Source of the DNA: Roseiflexus castenholzii DSM 13941
GTDB lineage: Bacteria > Chloroflexota > Chloroflexia > Chloroflexales > Roseiflexaceae
Assembly: GCF_000017805.1 (NCBI RefSeq)
Contig: NC_009767.1
Coordinates: forward strand, 2,542,001 to 2,606,000
DNA length: 64,000 nucleotides
Reading direction: 5' to 3'
Position 1 is the first letter of the stretch, and each line of letters begins with the position of its first letter. This document shows positions 26,759 to 35,543 of the stretch, piece by piece. Position numbers and translations under genes: made by a program. The notes below the pieces were generated by a model. It did not search any database. It was given only the letters and a program-made list of their open reading frames with translations, and was not told the origin of the DNA.

Positions 26759-28784
26759 AGGTTCGGACATGAGTCAGGACACCCAAATGAGAAGCCTCAC
26801 AACCGATACCCCTGGTTTGCAACACGGGGAATCTCCATGCACACGGGTATCCCTATCCGCCCATTGATGCCACGTCGCTTCGATGACCCATCACCGCCGA
26901 TCACGCTGCCGACATCGGTCAGGCGCTCCCGGCAGCACACGCGCGGCGCCTGTGCGCGATCGCCGCTCCTTGGCATGGCACGCGCCACGCGCCGGATGGT
27001 TAGATTTCTCGCTGCGCTCGAAATGACCAGGGAGCCGCCGGTCCCTGGCACGGCGCGCGGAGCGCGCCATCCTCCTTTGTCATGGCGAGCGGAGCGAGAC
27101 ATCTTCAACAACGACCGCCGGACCTTGCCATAGCACGCGCCACGCGCCGGATGGTTAGATTTCTCGCTGCGCTCGAAATGACCAGGGAGCCGCCGGTCCC
27201 TGGCACGGCGCGCGGAGCGCGCCATCCTCCTTTGTCATGGCGAGCGGAGCGAGACATCTTCAACAACGACCGCCGGACCTTGCCATAGCACGCGCCACGC
27301 GCCGGATGGTTAGATTTCTCGCTGCGCTCGAAATGACCAGGGAGCCACGGGTCCCTGGCACGGCGCGCGGAGCGCGCCATCCTCTCCTTGTCATGGCGAG
27401 CGGAGCGAGACATCTTCAACAACGACCGCCGGACCTTGTCATAGCACGCGCCACGCGCCGGATGGTTAGATTTCTCGCTGCGCTCGAAATGACCAGGGAG
27501 CCGCCGGTCCCTGGCACGGCGCGCGGAGCGCGCCATCCTCCTTTGTCATGGCGAGCGGAGCGAGACATCTTCAACAACGACCGCCGGACCTTGTCATAGC
27601 ACGCGCCACGCGCCGGATGGTTAGATTTCTCGCTGCGCTCGAAATGACCAGGGAGCCGCCGGTCCCTGGCACGGCGCGCGGAGCGCGCCATCCTCCTTTG
27701 TCATGGCGAGCGGAGCGAGACATCTTCAACAACGACCGCCGGACCTTGTCATAGCACGCGCCACGCGCCGGATGGTTAGATTTCTCGCTGCGCTCGAAAT
27801 GACCAGGGAGCCACGGGTCCCTGGCACGGCGCGCGGAGCGCGCCGTCCTCGTACTTGTCATGTCGAGCGGAGCGAGACATCTTCAACAATGATCGCCGGA
27901 CCTTGTCATAGCACGCGCCACGCGCCGGATGGTTAGATTTCTCGCTGCGCTCGAAATGACCAGGGAGCCACGGGTCCCTGGCACGGCGCGCGGAGCGCGC
28001 CATCCTCTCCTTGTCATGTCGAGCGGAGCGAGACATCTTCAACAACGACCGCCGGACCTTGTCATAGCACGCGCCACGCGCCGGATGGTTAGATTTCTCG
28101 CTGCGCTCGAAATGACCAGGGAGCCGCCGCTCCCTGGCATAGCACGCGCCACGCGCCGGATGGTTAGATTTCTCGCTGCGCTCGAAATGACCAGGGAGCC
28201 ACGGGTCCCTGGCACGGCGCGCGGAGCACGCCGTCCTCTCCTTGTCATGTCGAGCGGAGCGAGACATCTTCAACAATGATCGCCGGACCTTGTCATAGCA
28301 CGCGCCACGCGCCGGATGGTTAGATTTCTCGCTGCGCTCGAAATGACCAGGGAGCCGCCAGTTCTGGCGCCCGCGCGCGGGGTGCGCTGCTCGCAACGCC
28401 GGATGCCGATCGAGCCTTCCTGCCGGGATGTGACCCGACTGCCGGGCATGACTCGACGGATGTACAAGCAGCAGCATCGGATGGAGCAGATGTTGGCGCT
28501 GTGGTTGTCCGTCTCTCCAGGCGCGCGGTTGATCGGAGCAGGGTTGCGCAATTCCCTGGACGGGGACGGTATTTGGGGAGCGGAGACCATCCCCGATGAG
28601 GAGCGAATACCAGGGGGAGGGCAGCGCAACAAGGTCCAGCAATGGAGACGCTCTTCGGGGGGGTGTGTGTTGCTGAGGCAACGATGGCGTATTTCACCTC
28701 ACGCGCGGCGGCGGATCATCGGCAATGCGCCGGAAGCCTTCGCTGCGTTGGTCCTTCCCCCTGTCCCAACTCATGTCCGAACCT
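26759..28784. mobile_element. Non-coding element with 23-bp terminal inverted repeats and a 155-bp tandem array
   Basis: AGGTTCGGACATGAGT followed by CAGGACA (26759-26781) is matched in inverse by 28762-28784, with two mismatches in 23 bases. The 2,026 bp between hold no transposase. Most of the interior is a tandem array: the marker GCCGGATGGTTAGATTT begins at 26991, 27146, 27301, 27457, 27612, 27767, 27924, 28080, 28155 and 28311, so the period is 155-157 bp except for one 75-bp unit. Modules such as CATGGCGAGCGGAGCGAGAC resemble other Chloroflexota dispersed repeats. It lies between the STAS gene and the ribosomal protein promoter. Confidence 0.7.
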
Positions 28785-28801
28785 GAGGCGCCATGTTTGG
28801 T

Positions 28802-28830
28802 TTGACGCCGCTATTCCGGTCTGGTATAAT
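28802..28830 (+). promoter_or_regulatory. Strong promoter of the rplU-rpmA-rpmE operon
   Basis: TTGACG at 28802-28807 and TATAAT at 28825-28830, 17 bp apart, the closest to consensus in this part of the window. It begins 17 bp after the right end of the inverted-repeat element. Confidence 0.85.
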
Positions 28831-28846
28831 AGCGCGAGTGAAAGCG

Positions 28847-28906
28847 AGAGAGTGGGTCTACCACTCTCTTCTTCTTGTGTGTTGCTTTGGGCGCCTGTGT
28901 GCGCCC
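28847..28906 (+). promoter_or_regulatory. rplU leader with two hairpins
   Basis: AGAGAGTGG-GTCTA-CCACTCTCT (28847-28869) is a perfect 9-bp stem, and GGGCGC-CTGTGT-GCGCCC (28889-28906) a perfect 6-bp stem. Both lie between the promoter and the L21 start, as expected for an autoregulatory ribosomal protein leader. A terminator role is not obvious, since the T-rich run after the first stem is interrupted by C and G. Confidence 0.5.
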
Positions 28907-28927
28907 ACAGGGTTGAGGAGCAGAGCA

Positions 28928-29290
28928 GTGTACGCTATTGTGCGTGACCGCGGAATGCAGTACCGCGTCGAAGAGGGGCAGACGCTGCGCATCGCGCTGC
29001 TAGACGCCGAACCGGGGAGTGCCATCGAACTCGGCGAGGTGTTGTTGATCGGCGGCGAGATGCCGCTCGTTGGCGCACCGACGGTCGATGGCGCAAAAGT
29101 CCTGGCGACGGTGCTGGGTGAGGAAAAAGGCGACAAGATCGTGGTATTTCGCTACAAGAATAAGAAACGCTACCGCCGGCGCACCGGTCATCGGCAGGAG
29201 TATACCCGCGTGTCGATCGATAAAATCGTTGTCGGCGCCAATGAGCAGCACGTGACGAACACACCGGAAGGAGAAACCAATGGCGCATAA
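28928..29290 (+). CDS. rplU: 50S ribosomal protein L21
   Basis: A 120-residue bL21 protein of the large ribosomal subunit. It opens [18 protein letters not shown], the usual L21 start, and carries the basic [14 protein letters not shown] loop that binds 23S rRNA. The start is GTG 28928; GTTGAGGAG is 7 bases upstream, and longer upstream frames lack L21 similarity. The C-terminal tail ([15 protein letters not shown]) overlaps rpmA by 11 bp. First gene of rplU-rpmA-rpmE. Confidence 0.96.
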   Translation: MYAIVRDRGMQYRVEEGQTLRIALLDAEPGSAIELGEVLLIGGEMPLVGAPTVDGAKVLATVLGEEKGDKIVVFRYKNKKRYRRRTGHRQEYTRVSIDKIVVGANEQHVTNTPEGETNGA

Positions 29291-29537
29291 AAAAGGTGTT
29301 GGAAGTTCGCGCAACGGTCGCGACAGCAATCCAAAAATGCTGGGAGTCAAGCGTTTTGGCGGTGAGCGCGTCAAACCGGGGATGATCATTGTGCGCCAAC
29401 GCGGGACGAAATTCAAGCCTGGCGCTAATGTGGGTTTGGGGCGCGATTATACGATCTATTCGCTGATCGACGGTGTGGTGACCTTTGAACAGCATTCGCG
29501 CAACCAGAAGCGCGTCAGCGTCTACGCGGCGGAATAG
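29280..29537 (+). CDS. rpmA: 50S ribosomal protein L27
   Basis: An 85-residue bL27 protein. The family start [19 protein letters not shown] is unmistakable; its N-terminal arm reaches the peptidyl transferase centre. There is no cleavable N-terminal extension of the Firmicutes kind. AAGGAG lies just upstream of ATG 29280. It overlaps the end of rplU, the usual L21-L27 order. Confidence 0.97.
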   Translation: MAHKKGVGSSRNGRDSNPKMLGVKRFGGERVKPGMIIVRQRGTKFKPGANVGLGRDYTIYSLIDGVVTFEQHSRNQKRVSVYAAE

Positions 29538-29547
29538 GAGCGTCTCC

Positions 29548-29850
29548 GTGAAGAAGGGTATTCATCCAAAACACTACTATACTCAGGTGGTCTGCGGAAC
29601 ATGCGGATCGGTCTGGCCCGTGATCAGCACACGCGAAAACATGCGTGTCGATGTTTGTTCAAACTGTCATCCGTTCTACACCGGTGAGCAGCGCATTGTG
29701 GACACTGCCGGGCAGGTTGATCGCTTCATGCGCCGCCTGCGCACCAGCCAGGATCAGCAGGCGGAAATCGCGCGCCGCCGTGCCGAACGTGAGAAGCCGG
29801 AACCTAAAAAGCGCAGCCTGCTCAAGGAAATCTACGGCGAGGATGCATGA
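29548..29850 (+). CDS. rpmE: 50S ribosomal protein L31 (zinc-binding type)
   Basis: A 100-residue bL31 protein starting VKKGIHPKHYYTQVVCGTCG. The two cysteine pairs (CGTC and CSNCHPFYTG) form the zinc site of the C+ type. The C-terminal 30 residues (RRRAEREKPEPKKRSLLKEI) are a basic extension beyond the usual about 70 residues. GTG 29548 follows TAGGAG by 7 bases. Its TGA stop is part of the terminator stem. Confidence 0.95.
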   Translation: MKKGIHPKHYYTQVVCGTCGSVWPVISTRENMRVDVCSNCHPFYTGEQRIVDTAGQVDRFMRRLRTSQDQQAEIARRRAEREKPEPKKRSLLKEIYGEDA

Positions 29851-29916
29851 GGAGAACCGCGAATCGAGAACCAGGAACCGTTTGCTTCAGGCTGAATTCC
29901 TGGTTCTCACTCCTCA
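29848..29916. terminator. Nested inverted repeat between convergent rpmE and WYL gene
   Basis: TGAGGAG (29848-29854) pairs with CTCCTCA (29910-29916), and inside it GAGAACCAGGAA (29866-29877) pairs perfectly with TTCCTGGTTCTC (29897-29908). The stop codons of both convergent genes lie in the outer arms. It is probably a two-way terminator, although no long T run follows. Confidence 0.6.
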
Positions 29917-30879
29917 GTCCTGATACATTGCCGCCAGACGCTGCGCGTGATCGCGAATATCGTTCCGCAGCACTTCCGGCGCCAGTACCTCCACATCCGC
30001 TCCCCAACTCAATACCCATGAACGAATCTCTCGCACGCCGCCGACCCGCAGGACCATGTCGCACCCGCCATCGGCGCGCTCGATGATCTGCTGGCTGTGG
30101 TGCCAGACGCTTTCACGCACCCGTCGCGCAGCGTCGCCGGTGAAGCGCAAGCGCACCTCGACCTCAGTCTCGTTGATCACCCCCCAGGCAGCGCCAAAAT
30201 GCGCATAGGGGTCGAAATCGTCAGGAATGGTGTAGGTCTCGTCCAGTATCGTCGCCTGCGCGATGCGTTCGAGTTTAAAGGTGCGCAACGCGCCGCGTAG
30301 CCGATCGTGCGCAACCACGTAGGATGCCGGTTCGCTCCGCGCCACTTCCAGCACATATGGCTCGATCACCCGTTGGGTCACATCACCGCTTGCCGCGCGA
30401 TAGTCAATCGTAACGCACCGCCGGTCAGCCCAGGCGCGGGTGATCGTTTCGAGCACCCGGATGTACGCCGTCCGATGCGCCCGCTCACGAATAAGGTCGG
30501 CAACGCGAGCGATATGTGATGACACAGTCGCGTCGGGCAGGCTTGTCGCCAGTTTTTGCAGCGCCGAAACGACATGCGGGTTGTGTTCGTCGCTGTGGTG
30601 GGCAAGCAGCCGCGCTGCGAAGAAGAGGGCCACAGCCTCGTTGAGGTTCAGGCGCACCGTCGAAAGGTACGAGTCGCGTTCAATGCCATAGCGCCCGCCC
30701 TGCTGCCAGACCGGCGCGCCCATCTCTTCGAGGGCCGCAAGGTCACGGTAGATCGTGCGGCGATCAACGCCGCAGCGCTCCGCAAGATCGACGACACGCA
30801 GACCGCCGGGGGCGTTGTAGAGCAGGTGTTCGATTCGGCGTAATCGTGCTGCCTTACTCTGAACCCGCTCAGATGTCAC
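29914..30879 (-). CDS. WYL-domain transcriptional regulator with N-terminal HTH
   Basis: A 321-residue regulator. Residues about 10-65 form a winged helix-turn-helix of the DeoR/HTH_11 type (LRRIEHLLYNAPGGLRVVDLAERCGVDRRTIYRDLAALEEMG, given in two parts: LRVVDLAERCGVDRRTIYRD is the HTH). A WYL domain follows at about 140-225 (VTIDYRAASGDVTQRVIEPY), then a WCX-like C-terminal part. WYL domains are thought to bind nucleic acid or nucleotide ligands and control stress, repair or defence genes. GTG 30879 has AGGACGA upstream. Neighbours give no clear target. Confidence 0.9.
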   Translation of the reverse strand: MTSERVQSKAARLRRIEHLLYNAPGGLRVVDLAERCGVDRRTIYRDLAALEEMGAPVWQQGGRYGIERDSYLSTVRLNLNEAVALFFAARLLAHHSDEHNPHVVSALQKLATSLPDATVSSHIARVADLIRERAHRTAYIRVLETITRAWADRRCVTIDYRAASGDVTQRVIEPYVLEVARSEPASYVVAHDRLRGALRTFKLERIAQATILDETYTIPDDFDPYAHFGAAWGVINETEVEVRLRFTGDAARRVRESVWHHSQQIIERADGGCDMVLRVGGVREIRSWVLSWGADVEVLAPEVLRNDIRDHAQRLAAMYQD

Positions 30880-30894
30880 AACATTTCGTCCTGA

Positions 30895-31335
30895 TTACAA
30901 CACACCGGAGACGCGCAGTGCAATCATGGCGGCGAGGAGGAGCGTGGCAAGGATGGCAATCCGGCGTAGATCGTGACGCGCAACAGCGTAATCGAGCGTG
31001 TAATCGACTGCCTCGGCTGTGGGGCGCACCTGCCGCCGCTGACGGCGCGATGAGGCGCCGGTTGCCATCTCGCGCTCAGGCGCGACGCGACCGGTGCTGT
31101 GAGAACGCTGACCGATCGCCGACGCAACCGGCAGCGCCGCTTCTTCTCGCGTAGCCGGCGTCGCAAGATTCTCTGCTTCATCCTCCGCCAGTGTCGTGGT
31201 ATCAACAGGCGCAGCAATGTTCGTCTTTGGCGGGTGTTTATCAACGGGTCGCGCCAGCGCAGGTGCAGCGGGGCGCTGCTGCGCTCTGGCGCGCTGCTGC
31301 TGGCGACGACGCTGTGAGCGTGATTGTGATGCCAT
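30895..31335 (-). CDS. Hypothetical basic protein with one C-terminal membrane helix
   Basis: A 146-residue protein with a very basic, Gln/Arg-rich start (MASQSRSQRRRQQQRARAQQ), a disordered Ala/Pro-rich middle and a single hydrophobic segment at the C-terminus (IAILATLLLAAMIALRVSGVL), so it is probably tail-anchored with the basic part in the cytoplasm. The family is not recognised. ATG 31335 is chosen because AAGG lies about 9 bases upstream. TATAAT on the minus strand at 31370-31375 may be its -10. It lies 16 bp downstream of the WYL regulator's start and may be its operon partner. Confidence 0.6.
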   Translation of the reverse strand: MASQSRSQRRRQQQRARAQQRPAAPALARPVDKHPPKTNIAAPVDTTTLAEDEAENLATPATREEAALPVASAIGQRSHSTGRVAPEREMATGASSRRQRRQVRPTAEAVDYTLDYAVARHDLRRIAILATLLLAAMIALRVSGVL

Positions 31336-31563
31336 GGAAGAACCTTTCACGTCCAAATCACCAGGAGATATTATAGCATGGCGTGGAGGATTCGGTTAAG
31401 GGCTAAGCGCACCGGCAACCAACTGCCGAAAGTCTACCGCCTTTTCAACCTTCAACCGAACCTATCTTCCATCATTCGCTGCTATCGTGTTATACTACGC
31501 AACGTGTGGCTCAGGCGGACAATGTGGTCTGATTCTGTATGCTCAACGAGGAGGACAGGACGT

Positions 31564-32817
31564 ATGACTATGGAGCAGGAAAGCGCGCTCGCCAGCGCGC
31601 AGCGCCAGTTCGATATTGCAGCCGACATCCTGCAACTCGAACCCGGTCTCCGCCGCATCCTGCGCGTTCCGCAACGTGAACTGACGGTGACGTTCCCGGT
31701 TAAAATGGACGATGGTCGGATCGAGACGTTTGTTGGGTATCGCGTCCATCACAACATCACGCGGGGTCCGGCGAAGGGGGGTATTCGCTACCATCCCAAT
31801 GTCACTATCGATGATGTGCGCGCTTTTAGCATGTTGATGACCTGGAAGTGCGCAACGGTCAATATTCCCTACGGCGGTGCGAAAGGCGCGGTTGTGGTCG
31901 ATCCGCGCCAATTATCGATGGGTGAACTCGAACGGCTGACCCGCCGTTATACTTCGGAAATCAGCATCCTGATCAGTCCGGATCGCGATATTCCTGCGCC
32001 CGACATCGGCACGAACCCGCAGGTGATGGCCTGGATCATGGATACCTACTCGATGCATAGCGGACATACGGTTCCGGCGGTCGTGACCGGTAAGCCGATC
32101 GAGATCGGCGGGTCGTATGGGCGGCGTGAAGCGACGGCGCGCGGGTTGTCGTATGTGTTGCGCGAGGCGGCTGAAGCGTTGAGCTTCCCGATTGCCGGCG
32201 CGCGGATCGTGATTCAGGGATTCGGCAACGTCGGCGCTACCTGCGCGCGCCTGCTTGAAGAAATGGGGGCAACGATCATTGCGGTGTCGGATAGCAAAGG
32301 GGGCATCTACCGGCGTAACGGTCTGCCGCTTGCAGCAGTCGTCGCCCACAAGCAGCGCACCGGCACGGTCACCGATTTTCCTGAAGCAGATCGGGTGACG
32401 AATGCTGAATTGCTCGAACTGCCGTGCGATATTCTGGTGCCGGCTGCGGTGCAAATGCAGATTACCGCGCGCAATGCCGATCGCATCCGCGCCAGGATTG
32501 TCGGCGAGGCGGCGAATGCGCCGACTACGCCGGAAGCCGATGCCATTCTGTACGATCGCGGTATCTTTGTTATTCCCGATATTCTGGCCGGCGCCGGCGG
32601 TGTGACGGTCAGTTATTTCGAGTGGGTGCAGGGGTTGCAGGAGTTCTTTTGGACCGAACGCGAAGTTAATGCGCAACTCGAGCGTGTGATGGTTGGGGCG
32701 TTCAATCAGGTGCTGCGTACTGCGCACGAACGTCGTGTCCATATGCGTACTGCTGCCTATCTGCTTGCCGTCAATCGGGTGGCAGATGCAACGCGCATTC
32801 GTGGTATCTATCCGTGA
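31564..32817 (+). CDS. gdhA: Glutamate dehydrogenase (Glu/Leu/Phe/Val dehydrogenase family)
   Basis: A 417-residue NAD(P)-dependent enzyme linking glutamate with 2-oxoglutarate and ammonia. Visible are the substrate site (RGPAKGGIRYHP, TWKCATVNIPYGGAKG with the catalytic lysine region), PAPDIGTNPQVM with the catalytic Asp, and the Rossmann motif GFGNVGAT. The size matches hexameric bacterial and archaeal-type GDH. ATG 31564 follows GAGGAGG by 9 bases; the longer frame upstream reads through the promoter region. TATACT at 31491-31496 is a possible -10. yraN follows after 6 bp. Confidence 0.93.
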   Translation: MTMEQESALASAQRQFDIAADILQLEPGLRRILRVPQRELTVTFPVKMDDGRIETFVGYRVHHNITRGPAKGGIRYHPNVTIDDVRAFSMLMTWKCATVNIPYGGAKGAVVVDPRQLSMGELERLTRRYTSEISILISPDRDIPAPDIGTNPQVMAWIMDTYSMHSGHTVPAVVTGKPIEIGGSYGRREATARGLSYVLREAAEALSFPIAGARIVIQGFGNVGATCARLLEEMGATIIAVSDSKGGIYRRNGLPLAAVVAHKQRTGTVTDFPEADRVTNAELLELPCDILVPAAVQMQITARNADRIRARIVGEAANAPTTPEADAILYDRGIFVIPDILAGAGGVTVSYFEWVQGLQEFFWTEREVNAQLERVMVGAFNQVLRTAHERRVHMRTAAYLLAVNRVADATRIRGIYP

Positions 32818-32823
32818 GGCGGT

Positions 32824-33198
32824 ATGACCGGGCGGCGCACGCGCCTCGGTGATTGGGGCGAGACCATGGCGGCGCGCTTTCTGGCGCGTCGCGGGTATGA
32901 GGTGCTGGCGCGAAAGTGGCGCTGCGCCGCCGGCGAGATCGATATTGTTGCGCGTCACGACGGCGACCTGGTCTTCGTCGAAGTGCGCACCCGGCGCGGC
33001 CGCGATCCCGGTATGGCTGCCGAGTCGATCACTAATGCCAAACGCGCGCGCCTGATGGCGCTCGCCGATGCGTTCCTCGCGGCGCACGATCTTCCTTCCA
33101 ACACGCCATGGCGGATCGATGTGGTGGCGATTTCTGTTGGATTGCGCGCGCAGGAGGTGTCAATTGAGCACATTCCGTATGCCGTCGAGGAAGCGTGA
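32824..33198 (+). CDS. yraN: UPF0102 / YraN family nuclease-like protein
   Basis: A 124-residue protein with the YraN pattern: [20 protein letters not shown], then [21 protein letters not shown], which holds the E-x-D and E-V-R/K residues of a Holliday-junction-resolvase-like PD-(D/E)XK fold. The biochemical role is unproven; links to recombination or DNA uptake have been suggested for the family. It is 6 bp after gdhA and probably co-transcribed. Confidence 0.9.
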   Translation: MTGRRTRLGDWGETMAARFLARRGYEVLARKWRCAAGEIDIVARHDGDLVFVEVRTRRGRDPGMAAESITNAKRARLMALADAFLAAHDLPSNTPWRIDVVAISVGLRAQEVSIEHIPYAVEEA

Positions 33199-33235
33199 TG
33201 GAGAGAGCCGTACTGCGTTCCAGCGAGGTTGACCG

Positions 33236-33796
33236 ATGACCTTCATCCATCCAACCGCAGAGGTGTCGCCACAGGCGCACATTGGCGACGGGACGCGCGT
33301 CTGGCATGGCGCGCAGATCCGCGAGCGCGCCAGGATCGGCAGTGGGTGTATCATCGGAAAGAATGTCTATATCGACTTCGATGTCGTCATTGGCGATCAC
33401 GTCAAGATTCAGAACAATGCGTCGCTCTACCATGGGTTGACCATCGAGGACGGCGTTTTTATTGGACCGCACGCCATTTTTACCAACGATCGCATTCCGC
33501 GCGCTATCAACCCCGACGGGTCGCTCAAAGGCGCTTCCGATTGGGTCGTGGGGCGCACTCTGATCCGGCGGGGCGCGTCGATTGGCGCCGGTGTCATTAT
33601 CGTGACAGGCGTAACCGTCGGTGAGTGGGCATTGTGTGGCGCGGGAGCGGTCGTCACCTGCGATGTGCCGGCGCACGCGATTGTTGTCGGCAATCCGGCG
33701 CGGGTTATCGGGTATATCAGCGCAGGTGGCGCGCGTTGCGCAACACAGGAGGAAGCTATCGCGCGCACGGTACAGGAACAACAAACCACTTCGTAG
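33236..33796 (+). CDS. Left-handed beta-helix acyltransferase (WbpD/WlbB-like)
   Basis: A 186-residue hexapeptide-repeat enzyme. The start FIHPTAEVSPQAHIGDGTRVW and the repeats IGSGCIIGKNVYID and IGDHVKIQNNASLYHG match the group that N-acetylates UDP-3-amino-sugars for surface glycans. Also seen are the loop with GPHAIFTNDRIPRAINPDG and the acetyl-CoA end (ASIGAGVIIVTGVTVGEWAL). The exact substrate is open. It sits between yraN and a CBS protein, on the same strand. Confidence 0.85.
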   Translation: MTFIHPTAEVSPQAHIGDGTRVWHGAQIRERARIGSGCIIGKNVYIDFDVVIGDHVKIQNNASLYHGLTIEDGVFIGPHAIFTNDRIPRAINPDGSLKGASDWVVGRTLIRRGASIGAGVIIVTGVTVGEWALCGAGAVVTCDVPAHAIVVGNPARVIGYISAGGARCATQEEAIARTVQEQQTTS

Positions 33797-33834
33797 AGTG
33801 GCAACCGCGCGAGAATCCTGATAGGAGGAACATC

Positions 33835-34266
33835 GTGGAACACAAACGTGTCAGTGATGTCATGCACTATGGCGTTATTTCGTGCCGGGTCGAAACGCCG
33901 GTCGAGGAGGCGCTGGCGCTTATGCAAGAGCACCGCATCCACGCACTCGTGATCGTTGATGGACCTGGCTACCTTGCCGGGATTGTGTCGCAGACCGACC
34001 TGCTGCGGGCTTGGAAGGAAGGGTCGTCGTTTGAAGCGGTGATGCGCGGACCGGTCGGCGACATTATGACCCGCAGTGTTGTCACCTGTATGCCCGAAAT
34101 GGAACTCGACCGCGCTATTCAGTTGCTCAATCGCAATCATATCCATCGCCTCGTCGTTGTCGAAGAGCGCAACGATGGGCGCTTCTGGCCCATAGGCGTG
34201 CTGTCGATGACCGACATTGTGCGCGCACTAGAGGGCGAAGGGCTTGGTATGGGACGTTCATCGTAG
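33835..34266 (+). CDS. Protein with two CBS domains
   Basis: A 143-residue stand-alone CBS pair. The first CBS runs from VSDVMHYGVISCRVETPVEE to GIVSQTDLLRAW, the second from DIMTRSVVTCMPEMELDRAI to GVLSMTDIVRALE. Such modules bind adenine nucleotides and sense energy state, or act with a partner protein. GTG 33835 follows AGGAGG at 6 bases. It is 38 bp after the acyltransferase gene, on the same strand. Confidence 0.92.
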   Translation: MEHKRVSDVMHYGVISCRVETPVEEALALMQEHRIHALVIVDGPGYLAGIVSQTDLLRAWKEGSSFEAVMRGPVGDIMTRSVVTCMPEMELDRAIQLLNRNHIHRLVVVEERNDGRFWPIGVLSMTDIVRALEGEGLGMGRSS

Positions 34267-34294
34267 GGGTGTATCGTCCATGTCGTGTTGATGT

Positions 34295-35407
34295 ATGCAG
34301 GTCGTCACGCCAGATTCATGCCGCCTCCCCATCAATGCAATTATCCAGGGTGATTGCATTCAGGTTTTGCAGATGTTCCCCGAGCAGTCGGTAGACCTGA
34401 TTTTCGCCGATCCCCCCTACAATCTTCAGTTGCGTCACGCATTGCTCCGTCCCGATCAAACGGTCGTGGACGGGGTTGATGATGCCTGGGATCGGTTTGA
34501 AGATGTTCAGGAGTATGATGCATTCACCAGAGCCTGGCTTGGCGCTTGTCGCAGGGTGCTCAAGGACGATGGCACGATCTGGGTGATCGGCACGTACCAT
34601 AATATCTTTCGTGTCGGCGCGATCATGATGGATCTGGGGTACTGGATATTGAACGATGTTATCTGGCACAAAACAAATCCGATGCCCAATTTCCGCGGCG
34701 TTCGCTTCCAGAACGCAACCGAAACATTGATATGGGCGAAGAAGTCTGCCGATCAGAAGAAATATACGTTCAATTACCACGCAATGAAGCATCTGAATGA
34801 AGAGAAGCAGATGCAGAATGTCTGGCATCTTCCGCTCTGCACCGGCGCGGAACGGGTGAAGATCAATGGCAAGAAGGCGCACTCGACGCAAAAACCGGAA
34901 GCGCTGTTGTACCGGGTGATACTGTCATCGAGCAATCCTGGCGATCTGGTCCTTGATCCATTTTTCGGTTCGGGCACAACTGGAGTAGTCGCGCGCAGAC
35001 TGAAGCGACATTATATTGGCATCGAGTTGGATCCGGCGTATGTCGAAATCGCCAGAACACGGATCGAGAAGACACCAGTATCCGTATGCGATGATGCGAT
35101 GCTCGCAACGCGATCGAAACGGGACATGCCGCGTGTCGGTTTTGGTCAACTTGTGGAGGCGCAGTATCTTCGCGTCGGTCAGAATCTCTACTCAAGCGAT
35201 CGAAACGTTGTGGCAATCGTCCGCGCGGACTCACAACTGCAATGGGGCAATATCACCAGCTCCATCCACAGAATAGCCGCGCTTGCTCAGCATAAGCCCG
35301 CCTTCAATGGCTGGGAGTACTGGCACTATGAGGATCAGGCGGGTCGTCTTGTCAGCATCGATTCTCTTCGTGAACAATATCGGTTCGACCAGGGCGTAGC
35401 GGATTGA
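34295..35407 (+). CDS. ccrM: CcrM/HinfI-type DNA adenine-N6 methyltransferase (GANTC predicted)
   Basis: A 370-residue beta-class methyltransferase: catalytic motif IV DPPYNLQL (residues 39-46) precedes the AdoMet motif DPFFGSGTTG (221-230). The middle (YDAFTRAWLGACRRVL, IWVIGTYHNIFRVG, LNDVIWHKTNPMPNF) is very close to Caulobacter CcrM and M.HinfI as I know them, which predicts GANTC. The C-terminal extension (about 270-370, VGFGQLVEAQYLRVGQNLYS, then ITSSIHRIAALA) matches the CcrM C-terminal DNA-recognition (RAMA-like) part. No restriction enzyme gene is nearby, so it looks like an orphan, perhaps regulatory, methyltransferase. Specificity is inferred. Confidence 0.92.
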   Translation: MQVVTPDSCRLPINAIIQGDCIQVLQMFPEQSVDLIFADPPYNLQLRHALLRPDQTVVDGVDDAWDRFEDVQEYDAFTRAWLGACRRVLKDDGTIWVIGTYHNIFRVGAIMMDLGYWILNDVIWHKTNPMPNFRGVRFQNATETLIWAKKSADQKKYTFNYHAMKHLNEEKQMQNVWHLPLCTGAERVKINGKKAHSTQKPEALLYRVILSSSNPGDLVLDPFFGSGTTGVVARRLKRHYIGIELDPAYVEIARTRIEKTPVSVCDDAMLATRSKRDMPRVGFGQLVEAQYLRVGQNLYSSDRNVVAIVRADSQLQWGNITSSIHRIAALAQHKPAFNGWEYWHYEDQAGRLVSIDSLREQYRFDQGVAD

Positions 35408-35543
35408 GAGCGTGGCGGGTTGAAGCTGACTCGCCGGGTCAGCGCGGAGCGCTTCCAGGACATGAGTGCGCGGCTTCAGCCCCGCGCGCTCTAAGTTCAT
35501 GCGTGAGGCGCGCCGGGGCTGCACGTCGTTCGCCCCCCAATGA
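35408..35543. other. Convergent intergenic region with GC-rich inverted repeats
   Basis: Between ccrM and the E2 gene. GGGTTGAAGC near 35418 can pair with GCTTCAGCCC near 35474 (one G-T), giving a long imperfect stem that could serve as a two-way terminator or be a dispersed repeat. Confidence 0.4.

Noticed and set aside
27237..28681. Open frames such as RATRRMVRFLAALEMTREP repeated many times
   Set aside because: They follow the 155-bp tandem repeat on both strands and are not proteins.
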